Part shown: positions 54,597 through 64,000 of the stretch, piece after piece
How the letters are laid out: each line of letters begins with the position of its first letter
Position numbering within the stretch: position 1 is the stretch's first letter
DNA from: Acetivibrio mesophilus
Lineage (GTDB): Bacteria; Bacillota; Clostridia; Acetivibrionales; Acetivibrionaceae
Assembly: GCF_004102745.1 (NCBI RefSeq)
Contig: NZ_RLII01000021.1
Coordinates: 1 to 64,000 of the forward strand
Direction of reading: 5' to 3'
DNA: 64,000 nt
The notes under the pieces: generated by a model
What the model was told of the DNA's origin: nothing
Seen by the model: only the letters and a program-made list of their open reading frames with translations
Databases searched by the model: none
Position numbers and translations under genes: made by a program

Positions 54597-56249
54597 TTAA
54601 TTGCCAGTTACTTCGAGTTTATCAATGTTAGGACCTCCATCTGATGATGTGGCAGTAGCCCTGAACTTATTAATTCCAGGATTTAATGAAGCAGTTATGC
54701 TCTTTGTCTGCCACTGTGTCCATGACCCTGTTCCTCCAAACACCACGCCGGATGCAACAACATTACCGTTTACACTAATATCAACCGTTCTATTTGATGA
54801 AGTTCCATTTGCATATGTAAAGATCAATGACTTTGTCCCTGCACTAGACACGTTTATTGTCCATTCAATATATCCACCGCTTACATTATCATAATTTACA
54901 TAGCCTGTTCCTGTATATCCTGCATTCTTTGTTTCAGTTACAGCACCGCTAAAAGCTGCATCTTCTGCTTGGTAAGTTTTGGTTTCGCCATATGGTAATG
55001 AGTCAATCAAACCCAGTATGAATCTTTTCAATATTGCAAAATCAGTTGAATTTACTTTAGTATCAAGATTTAGATCTGCAACTCTAAGCTGATCATTTGT
55101 TAGGCGGATAACATTAAGGAGGAACCTTTTCATTATAGAATAGTCAGTTGAATTTACCTTACCGTCATTATTCAAATCCCCATATACTAAGTCTATTGGA
55201 GTAGGTTGTGGTGTAGGAGTATTTGAAGGAGTATTTGTAGGGGTATTGGTAGGAGGTGTTGTAGGCGGGGGCGTTTCCGGTCTACCTAATGTTGCTCCTG
55301 CACCTGCTTCAATCCTTTCCTTAAGTCCTGAAGTTGATTCAACATTGTATTTATAGGGAGGAGTGAAAGCAGTACCCTTTCCAGTTGTTCCGGTGCAGTT
55401 TCCTATAAACAGATCATTAATGCTCTGGAGCACAGAGGCTGGGGAGGAAGTACTGAAGTCAAAGCATTTTTTTGTGTTTACAAAGACATTGCCTTCGGAG
55501 CGGATGTTTGCATCGTAGCCGCAGCGAATGGCATAATTATTGCCGGGGGCATCGAACAGGTTGTTGAAAATATGAACCTTTCCGAAGCGAACACGGGGCA
55601 TACGCTCTGTTACTCCCTTTGAATACCAGTTGTGATGATAAGTTACCCTAAGCTTTCCTGCATCTTGGGATGCGTTGCTGTCGCTGTGTCCAATCAGTCC
55701 ACCGAATGTGTGGCCTCCGTCTCTTGAAAACCAGTATTTGCACCAGGATATGGTTATGTAATCACTACCGCGTTTTATGCTAAGGTTTTCGTCAGTTGAG
55801 TCGCATAAATCAAGATGGTCAAACCAAATATGATGAGATCCATTCGAGACTCCTATCGCATCACCATCTGCACCGTTGCCTTTTATTATAAGGTTCCTCA
55901 ATATAACGTTGGACGAGCCGTTAAAGGACCAACTGCCTGTGGTTGCACCAGGAAAACCGATGATGGTTTTGTTGGATCCTACATTATAGTTGCCGCCGAT
56001 ATTTCCTTGCACATAAATAACCCTTGGGGTGTCTCCGCTAACAAGTTTTTGAAGCTCACTTGAACTCGTTGCAATCACAGGAGTGGCATTTCCACCACCG
56101 GTGGTTCCTCCTGCTTCCGATGCCCATCCTATAGGCCTATCTAAAGGTGATATGGTCTCTGCATACGTAGCGGTTGTAAGCAAAAAGGCTGTTATTATTA
56201 TTGAAGCCATTAGCAGTAAAGACATATGTTTTATGAAACTTCTTGACAT
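54597..56249 (-). CDS. Cellulosomal pectate lyase: PL1, dockerin I, CBM35-like
   Basis: This 550-aa secreted enzyme cleaves polygalacturonan by beta-elimination. The order is signal peptide (~1-29), PL1 parallel beta-helix (~30-310; IWFDHLDLCDSTDENLSIKRGSDYITISWCKY, in part, and GVTERMPRVRFGKVHIFNN), a Pro/Thr linker (~322-350), a type I dockerin (~353-415) and a CBM35-like C terminus (~425-550, starting YQAEDAAFSG). The dockerin repeats (GDLNNDGKVNSTDYSIMKR and ADLNLDTKVNSTDFAILKR) carry the Ser-Thr pair of C. thermocellum-type recognition. A shared promoter motif and a long palindrome lie upstream. Confidence 0.94.
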   Translation of the reverse strand: MSRSFIKHMSLLLMASIIITAFLLTTATYAETISPLDRPIGWASEAGGTTGGGNATPVIATSSSELQKLVSGDTPRVIYVQGNIGGNYNVGSNKTIIGFPGATTGSWSFNGSSNVILRNLIIKGNGADGDAIGVSNGSHHIWFDHLDLCDSTDENLSIKRGSDYITISWCKYWFSRDGGHTFGGLIGHSDSNASQDAGKLRVTYHHNWYSKGVTERMPRVRFGKVHIFNNLFDAPGNNYAIRCGYDANIRSEGNVFVNTKKCFDFSTSSPASVLQSINDLFIGNCTGTTGKGTAFTPPYKYNVESTSGLKERIEAGAGATLGRPETPPPTTPPTNTPTNTPSNTPTPQPTPIDLVYGDLNNDGKVNSTDYSIMKRFLLNVIRLTNDQLRVADLNLDTKVNSTDFAILKRFILGLIDSLPYGETKTYQAEDAAFSGAVTETKNAGYTGTGYVNYDNVSGGYIEWTINVSSAGTKSLIFTYANGTSSNRTVDISVNGNVVASGVVFGGTGSWTQWQTKSITASLNPGINKFRATATSSDGGPNIDKLEVTGN

Positions 56250-56287
56250 GATTAATCCTCCCGTTCTGTCTTTTTTTGATATTCTTT

Positions 56288-56313
56288 ATATTCTAGGTTC
56301 GAACCTAGAATAT
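56288..56313. promoter_or_regulatory. 26-bp perfect palindrome before the pectate lyase gene
   Basis: The half-site ATATTCTAGGTTC is followed immediately by its exact reverse complement. It lies just downstream of the -10-like CGAAT at 56319-56323, so it covers about +1 to +25 of the transcript. It could be a repressor operator or a 5' mRNA hairpin. Confidence 0.75.
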
Positions 56314-56318
56314 TTAAG

Positions 56319-56347
56319 ATTCGAACCTTAAATAATATTTCATCGGG
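56319..56347 (-). promoter_or_regulatory. Sigma-I-like promoter of the pectate lyase gene
   Basis: On the minus strand CCC, then GATGAAATATTATTTAAGGTT (21 nt, quoted only to show spacing), then CGAAT. The same CC(C/G)-N21-CGAAT pattern precedes the other two dockerin genes. An A-rich -35 and CGWA -10 are features of sigma-I promoters of C. thermocellum. Confidence 0.6.
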
Positions 56348-56410
56348 AATTTTAGAAACTGGGCAGAATATTTCTTATTCACTTTGGGTATGGATAATTA
56401 CGCAATTACT

Positions 56411-58105
56411 TCATAAAGGTAATTGTGTAATTATTTTCAACAAGAATCTTTTTAGTATAGAATAATCTATTGAGTCAACAGAGCCATTCCTGTTTAAGTC
56501 GGCTGCCTCAATTTTATCCTGGGGCAAATTTATTTGCTTAAGAATATATCTTTTTAATAATGTATAGTCAGTTGAATCTACAGTTCCATTTCCGTTCAAG
56601 TCACCATATATAATGCTTTTTTGATTGCTTTGTTTAATTATCACAATATAATTTACGACTCCAGATGAGGTTCCATTGGCACCAAGAGTCACAACAGTAT
56701 TTGAACTGAAATCCTTTTTATAAAGGTTATAGGTAACTGATGGTGTGCCATCATCAGTTATGGATTCAGTGGTTTTAGTCCAATTGCTCAGCCATGACGG
56801 TACATTTGCAACTCTTGAGTCTAGGCCTACGTATACGGTTACATCAGCTTTGGTTGTGAAATATGCAAGGTCTGTTGTGAAGGTTTTTGAATCACAGGCT
56901 GTTCTGATCCGTTCGGAGCCCAGAAGCTCCTTTGGGATTGTGACAAACTTGTAGGTCCTGTCGCCAAACACATTATCTCCAACCTGTAAATTCGATTGTA
57001 TAGACCAATTGGACGAATTTGCCGAATCCCTTACTGTTAACGATTTTATGAGTTCTCCCTCTATGGGCGTTGGTACCGGTGTCGGAGGTGGTGTCGGAAC
57101 GGGTGTTTGAGATACAATCGCAACCGGATTCCAATTGTCAGTACCTTTTAATAGATTTTCTGGAGTGAATTTTGCAGCTTCAGCATCTGAAAGCTGTCTT
57201 CTGGATGAATTAACTACTGCCCCCGGACCTGTATTTTTGTACTCAAAAAAACGTGCATTTTCAGGTGGGTTACCACTCATGCTAGTCCAACCGGACTGCC
57301 TTATATGTGCTCCTAAATAACATGTTTTGTAAACTACATATGCATTGGGACGCCAAGGTCTTCCAAGATATGTTGAATTTTGGGGAGCACTGCTTGTTAA
57401 TGTGCAGTTTAAAAACAGAAATCCGTAATCTGCGATATCAGTGCTTGCAGCAGTGACATATCCGCCTTTTGGTGTTGAAACAATTTCGCAATTGTCAAAC
57501 ACAGCTGTTGCACCGCCAAATATAAAATCTGTATCGCCTATAATCTTACAGTTCGTATAATACTGTCTGCCTGAATGAGCATACAAAGTATCCTGATTTC
57601 CAATAAAAATACAGTTTTTGATTATTTGCCTGTCACCGCGAATATAAGCAGCTACAGCTTGTTTATCGTTTACATTGATACTTTCATCAAAGGAATTTTC
57701 AATTGTGAGATTTTCAAGAATTGCATCAGTACCATACAGATAGAATGATGCAGAACCGGATGTGCCATAGGTGGTGCCATCAGGTTTTGGTTTACCGGCA
57801 TAATTATCATATGTAATAATTGCTCCCGTATTGCTTTGGCCTATGAGATGAATGTTGTTTTTTCTGATTGTGACAACCTCTTTGTATGTACCGTTCTTGA
57901 TAAATATAACAGTTCTTTTTGAATTGTTTGACGGGACTGAATCAATTGCAGCTTGTATCGTTGTGAAATTGCCCGTACCGTCTTTAGCAACTATTATGTC
58001 TGGATTAACCGCTGCGAAAGATATTAGTGGGATACTATTAATTAGTAAGAAGGTCAGGCAAAGATTAATACAAAGTAACAGTAAAATTTTTTTGCTTATT
58101 TTCAT
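56411..58105 (-). CDS. Cellulosomal pectin methylesterase: CE8 plus dockerin I
   Basis: This 564-aa secreted enzyme removes methyl esters from pectin and so prepares it for the neighbouring pectate lyase. The order is signal peptide (~1-31), CE8 beta-helix (~33-330; catalytic features GNQDTLYAH, DFIFGGATAVFDNC and YLGRPWRPNAYVVY), a short Thr/Pro linker, a ~140-aa beta-rich domain of unknown type (~350-490) and a type I dockerin (~500-560). The dockerin repeats contain NGNGTVDSTDYTLLKRY and NRNGSVDSIDYSILKRF; the second has Ser-Ile instead of Ser-Thr. GGGGAGGA precedes the ATG. Confidence 0.94.
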   Translation of the reverse strand: MKISKKILLLLCINLCLTFLLINSIPLISFAAVNPDIIVAKDGTGNFTTIQAAIDSVPSNNSKRTVIFIKNGTYKEVVTIRKNNIHLIGQSNTGAIITYDNYAGKPKPDGTTYGTSGSASFYLYGTDAILENLTIENSFDESINVNDKQAVAAYIRGDRQIIKNCIFIGNQDTLYAHSGRQYYTNCKIIGDTDFIFGGATAVFDNCEIVSTPKGGYVTAASTDIADYGFLFLNCTLTSSAPQNSTYLGRPWRPNAYVVYKTCYLGAHIRQSGWTSMSGNPPENARFFEYKNTGPGAVVNSSRRQLSDAEAAKFTPENLLKGTDNWNPVAIVSQTPVPTPPPTPVPTPIEGELIKSLTVRDSANSSNWSIQSNLQVGDNVFGDRTYKFVTIPKELLGSERIRTACDSKTFTTDLAYFTTKADVTVYVGLDSRVANVPSWLSNWTKTTESITDDGTPSVTYNLYKKDFSSNTVVTLGANGTSSGVVNYIVIIKQSNQKSIIYGDLNGNGTVDSTDYTLLKRYILKQINLPQDKIEAADLNRNGSVDSIDYSILKRFLLKIITQLPL

Positions 58106-58152
58106 TTGTTTTCCTCCCCATTTATTTATTTTTGATACCTTTTATATTTAAG

Positions 58153-58181
58153 ATTCGAAGCTTAAGTAATATTTCAGTGGG
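58153..58181 (-). promoter_or_regulatory. Sigma-I-like promoter of the pectin methylesterase gene
   Basis: On the minus strand CCC, a 21-nt spacer beginning ACTGAAA, then CGAAT. The surrounding 42 bp (58145-58186) match the pectate lyase upstream region (56311-56352) at 38 positions. The -10-like element is about 48 nt before the start codon. Confidence 0.6.
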
Positions 58182-58186
58182 AATTT

Positions 58187-58477
58187 ATGAAATGATACAG
58201 ATTTTCTATTAAGACTGGAACGCTAAAGGTTTATGTAATTATTATGAGGGTAAGGGCTTAGATAAGCTGGAACTACATTGATTGTAAATCATCTTCTAAA
58301 TCTATATGATAAATCTAATTTGCTCGTAAGGGGTATTGTGGTAATATAGTTATAATTAGTTTGAACTGTTAATTAGGATAGGCATATAGTTTATATAAAT
58401 TTATTGGTGTTGTGCATTAAAAAGTAATAAATTGTATTATAATGCTCCCAATTGTAAAGACAATTTTTGCAGCTTTT
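58187..58477. other. Intergenic region without recognisable features
   Basis: AT-rich sequence between the pectin methylesterase promoter and the IS3 remnant. I see no gene, terminator or repeat. Confidence 0.4.
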
Positions 58478-59534
58478 TTAAGTTAGATTCTCCCTTCTTT
58501 GGTTTTGCATAATATTTGCATTTATGCATTCTGTTGGAAAATGTCGAGGGCGAGCGTAAGAGAGATCCTCTTGACCCTTGACATCCAATGGACATACATC
58601 CTCTTGTTTTCCGGTTTGCAATAACAGATCGGCTGCCTTCCGGCGAGGACGGGGGTTGGGGCAGAACTCCAAGGTTTTATACGACTGCCGGAGCTGATGT
58701 CCTCTTTCACAATCTTCAAGATAAAGTTTTTCCCACTTGTAGGATCGGAAGAAACGCTCTATCCGTGGTTATCCAATGCTCTTCCTTTTCCATCCATTGA
58801 TATTTTTATATTGTTATTTTTCAATAGATTTATGTAGTCATCACTAGTAAACTGTGAACCTTGATCACTGTTAATGATTTCAGGCTTACCGTGCAGTTTT
58901 ATCGCCTTTTGGAGTGCCTCTATCTTGAATGTCCAATCCAAAGTGTTTGATAACTCAAACCCAACAATATAGCGGGAATACCAGTCTATAATAGCTACCA
59001 GATACATAAAACCGTGTTTCATCCGGCATTAGGTCACGTCTATGGACCATACTTGATTTGGATGTTCAATTTTCAAGCCTCTCAGCAGATATGGATGCAA
59101 GTACTACGTTTGCTAAGGTTGGGTCCAGGACAGAAGCCATGTATCCCCATTTCCCTCATGTAACGCCGGGTTCGTTTTCGATTGATATGAATGTGATAAT
59201 CCCGGTTCAGGATATTTGTCATCCTGCGATAGCCATACTCTGGATGAGTCGTGTAAATTTCATCAATCATACGCTTAATCAGGCATTCCTCATCATTTGC
59301 TGGAACCGGCTTGTAGTAAAGGCTTGTACGGTTTAAGCCCAATAATTCTGCTTGCTTTGTTATGCTGAGTTTTTTATCTTTTCTGTCAATCATCTTCGTG
59401 CGGTCTTCACGGGATTTAGAGTCGGCCAGATTTTTTTAAGCCAGGAAACCTCATATGAGAGTTGAGCTATTTGCTTAAGCAGTTCGTCCTTCTCCTTTTC
59501 AAAGGAAGGATATATTGATAAAACAGGAAAGTTC
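58478..59534 (-). mobile_element. Broken IS3-family insertion sequence
   Basis: Minus-strand fragments in order match an IS3-type transposase. An OrfA tail (from ATG 59534: FEKEKDELLKQIAQLSYEV, WLKKIW) carries an A7 slippery run. OrfB starts at 59393 (LSITKQAELLGLNRTSLYYKP, EYGYRRMTNILNRDYHIHINRKR). The rve integrase core lies at 59022-58759 (AIIDWYSRYIVGFELSN, HGKPEIINSDQGSQFTSDDY), and RIERFFRSYKWEKLYLED is in another frame. Frameshifts and stops break it in at least three places, and the normal end is missing. It is inactive. Terminal inverted repeats were not found. Confidence 0.85.
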
Positions 59535-60104
59535 ATATGGGGACCAAATTAGGGTTTTCTTCATTAATGCATTACCTATGAAGTTTTTGAGATAATATTG
59601 TTTCTGCTATGGATAAATGACCAGGAAATCTATTGTAGAGATATTGGAAAAAACTCTTGGGCTTGAACATTACAAGAATTAATGATAAGTAAGGTGTATA
59701 AAAAGTTGGGATTTATCATATTTAAATACTCAAAAATGGAGTGTTGTGCTATTATTTAAAAATCGAGAAAAATGATGAAAGGCAACTAAATAGATAGTAA
59801 AAAAGACTGGCAGTCTTCTTCTAGGTAGAAAATATTGACGGGGTATTTTACTATAGAATTATCCCCTAATGTGGGCCCAGTGGCGAAAATAAGCTATAAG
59901 GGTAGGAAAAAACCGCTCTCAATCAATAAAAAAGCTGCTATTAAGCGGCTTCGATGATATTTGCTAGATCCTAAAATGTCAAAAACCCATTCTTTACATT
60001 TTTTATTTAATAGATATTCATAATTTGAATTTTTGCCGATATATTCTTTGTAGATAACAAATCAATAAGTTTAATCACAACAACTTTATTGAGGAGGGTT
60101 GAGA

Positions 60105-60205
60105 ATGAAAAGACTGATTTTTCTATTTATAAAGTATTATTTTTAGAAGGTCGCAGTAACTCTGCATCAATAACAGGTCCTTATGATGGGGTTGTAATAA
60201 AGTGA
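60105..60205 (+). pseudogene. Decayed small secreted-protein gene (tentative)
   Basis: After GAGGAGGG, ATG 60105 opens MKRLIFLFIKYYF and stops at once. A second frame continues LFLEGRSNSASITGPYDGVVIK to a stop at 60205. A signal-peptide-like start, a good ribosome-binding site and a downstream terminator suggest the relic of a small gene. The family is not recognisable. Confidence 0.3.
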
Positions 60206-60284
60206 ATGCCTTTAGGATGGTAATAGGAAAAGGGCAATACAATCGAATTAGATAACGCAGTCAGGAATAGAAAATTTGTTGAAG

Positions 60285-60310
60285 AGATCACCTAATGTGA
60301 TCTTTTTTGT
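60285..60310 (+). terminator. Rho-independent terminator upstream of xynZ
   Basis: AGATCAC (60285-60291) pairs with GTGATCT (60297-60303) around CTAAT, followed by TTTTTTG. It insulates xynZ from upstream transcription. Confidence 0.85.
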
Positions 60311-60417
60311 TTTCTTCCCAATACATTCCCCTTTAACTCAAATCTGTCCTGCAAATCGGCTATGGTTCAAAGCAAGTGTTAATTTGAATTAAGAATACAT
60401 GATTTTGATGAAAGTGA

Positions 60418-60446
60418 CCGACTTAAAAAAATAAGTGTTTACGAAT
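60418..60446 (+). promoter_or_regulatory. Sigma-I-like promoter of xynZ
   Basis: CCG, a 21-nt spacer beginning ACTTAAAAAAA, then CGAAT. Spacing is identical to the two pectinase promoters. The A tract and CGAA fit the sigma-I -35 and -10 description. The 5' UTR would be about 100 nt. Confidence 0.6.
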
Positions 60447-60503
60447 AAATAAGAAAACAAAAGATGTTATGGGAGTAACGATAAAAAAGGGGGGAGTATT
60501 TAA

Positions 60504-63083
<2,580 letters not shown>

Positions 63084-64000
63084 TTAAAATATAGAAGGAT
63101 ACTTTGCGAGCTTATACTCCGGCTGCACCTGTATTACCCTTCCCCTTAAATAATTTAAAATTCCGGCATCGCCTGAAAAATCGAACTTCAGCTTGTATGC
63201 CCATAAAGCCTGATATTTGGCACCTAAAAGACGGTTAAAGCTGTTGATTCCGTATTTTCCGTCGCCTACCACAGGATGACCGATATGGGCAAGGTGAGCC
63301 CGGATTTGATGGGTGCGGCCGGTATAAAGCTCAACCTCAAGGCTGCTGATACCTTCATCGGTATCAGCAAGCTTTCTGTAGGAGAGAACTTTATATCCGG
63401 TAACTATTTCAACTCCATCTCGAGACTTTGTATCCTTGATAAAAACCCTGCTTTTTCTTTCGTCCTTTTCAAGATACGCCGTCAAGATATCTTCTCTTTT
63501 TTCCATTTTCCCCTTTACAAGGCACTGGTAATATTTGCTGATTTCGCCGCTTTTCATCTTTTTAAGCACCATATGAAGAGCCGCATTGTTTTTTGCCACC
63601 ATAACAAGACCCCCGGTGTTGCGGTCAAGCCTGTGGCAAAGAGAAGGGGTAAAGTCGGAATTTTCTTTATATTCGCCCTTTATCTTAAGGTAATCCTTTA
63701 CAAAATCAATAAGGGTATTTTCAGTCTGTGTCCTGTCGGGGTGCACGGGTATACCCTGCTTTTTGTTTACAATGAGAAGATTGCTGTCTTCATAAGCCAC
63801 TGAAAATGCCATTTCATAATTAAACTCGCCTGCTTTTGGGATTCCGTCCAAAATATCATCTGTGATATATATATCCACATGATCATTAAGCATTACAATG
63901 TGGTCTTCTTTAACCCTTATGCCATTTACCTTTATGTCCTTTTTGCGAAAGGCTTTAAATAAGGCTCCGTTGGGGAGCCTTGGAAAGGTTTCTCTTAAAA
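63084..64000 (-). CDS. RluA-family 23S rRNA pseudouridine synthase, 5' end outside window
   Basis: The open frame continues to the window edge, so the gene is partial. An S4-like RNA-binding segment (FRKKDIKVNGIRVKEDHIV) comes first, then the RluA catalytic motif CHRLDRNTGGLVMVAKN with the catalytic Asp, and LYTGRTHQIRAHLAHIGHPVVGD. It would convert uridine to pseudouridine in 23S rRNA, similar to RluD/RluC types. It converges on xynZ with no gap and no terminator between them. Confidence 0.93.
   Translation of the reverse strand, partial: LRETFPRLPNGALFKAFRKKDIKVNGIRVKEDHIVMLNDHVDIYITDDILDGIPKAGEFNYEMAFSVAYEDSNLLIVNKKQGIPVHPDRTQTENTLIDFVKDYLKIKGEYKENSDFTPSLCHRLDRNTGGLVMVAKNNAALHMVLKKMKSGEISKYYQCLVKGKMEKREDILTAYLEKDERKSRVFIKDTKSRDGVEIVTGYKVLSYRKLADTDEGISSLEVELYTGRTHQIRAHLAHIGHPVVGDGKYGINSFNRLLGAKYQALWAYKLKFDFSGDAGILNYLRGRVIQVQPEYKLAKYPSIF

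Larger units (their letters stand above)
59535..60417. other. Non-coding region between the IS remnant and xynZ
   Basis: About 880 nt hold no intact gene. Visible items are a minus-strand terminator-like stem near 59930-59952 (AAGCCGCT/AGCAGCTT), a short decayed coding stretch at 60105-60205 and a terminator at 60285-60310. Confidence 0.5.

Noticed and set aside
63276-63803. 175-codon plus-strand open frame opposite the RluA-type gene
   Set aside because: The minus-strand protein has clear pseudouridine synthase motifs; this frame shows none.

Overview
This window comes from a low-GC, Gram-positive, cellulosome-forming Clostridium (Acetivibrio/Clostridium thermocellum-like). Three secreted plant-polymer enzymes carry type I dockerins with the Ser-Thr recognition pair. 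One of them has the CE1-CBM6-dockerin-GH10 order of C. thermocellum XynZ. A long S10-spc-alpha ribosomal superoperon and a T-box proS leader also fit Firmicutes.

Layout. 1-123: end of an rRNA operon (5S). 408-17184: S10-spc-alpha superoperon (rpsJ to rplQ, with secY, adk, map, a KOW protein, infA and rpoA), preceded by a structured leader with an attenuator-like hairpin. A small inverted-repeat element lies between rpmJ and rpsM. 17266-20636: ECF transporter energizing module (ecfA1, ecfA2, ecfT), split by a divergent rRNA-methyltransferase-type gene. 20637-22206: decayed AT-rich spacer. 22207-40987: a unidirectional block of 16 specialised-metabolism genes. 41283-46703: ROK glucokinase, truA, CarD-like regulator, ispD and a NatAB-like ABC exporter. 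46927-50608: two tandem sensor-kinase paralogues; the second lacks the phospho-acceptor histidine. 50616-53341: ispF and T-box-controlled proS. 53568-58105: SH3-CAP secreted protein, pectate lyase and pectin methylesterase. 58478-59534: broken IS3-family element. 60555-63083: XynZ-type xylanase/feruloyl esterase. 63084-64000: RluA-type pseudouridine synthase, cut by the window edge.

The main candidate for an undescribed system is the 22-41 kb block. It combines a chorismate mutase-DAHP synthase, a BacA-like prephenate-decarboxylase domain fused to a QueG-like iron-sulfur module, a small cupin and an SDR (all echoing bacilysin/anticapsin chemistry). To these it adds a DapD-M20 peptidase-LysA trio (echoing tabtoxin chemistry), two PP-loop ATP pyrophosphatases, a radical SAM enzyme, a KAS III-like enzyme, an AMP-ligase with a free-standing carrier protein, GNAT acyltransferases, an iron-sulfur aldo/keto reductase and a NodB-DUF4082 protein. 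I know of no described pathway with this combination. The block appears to be inserted between ecfT and the glucokinase/truA genes.

A second finding is regulatory. All three dockerin genes share an upstream signature, CC(C/G)-N21-CGAAT with identical spacing, which looks like a sigma-I-type promoter (A-rich -35, CGWA -10). All product assignments rest on reading motifs in the translated sequence; no database search was possible.
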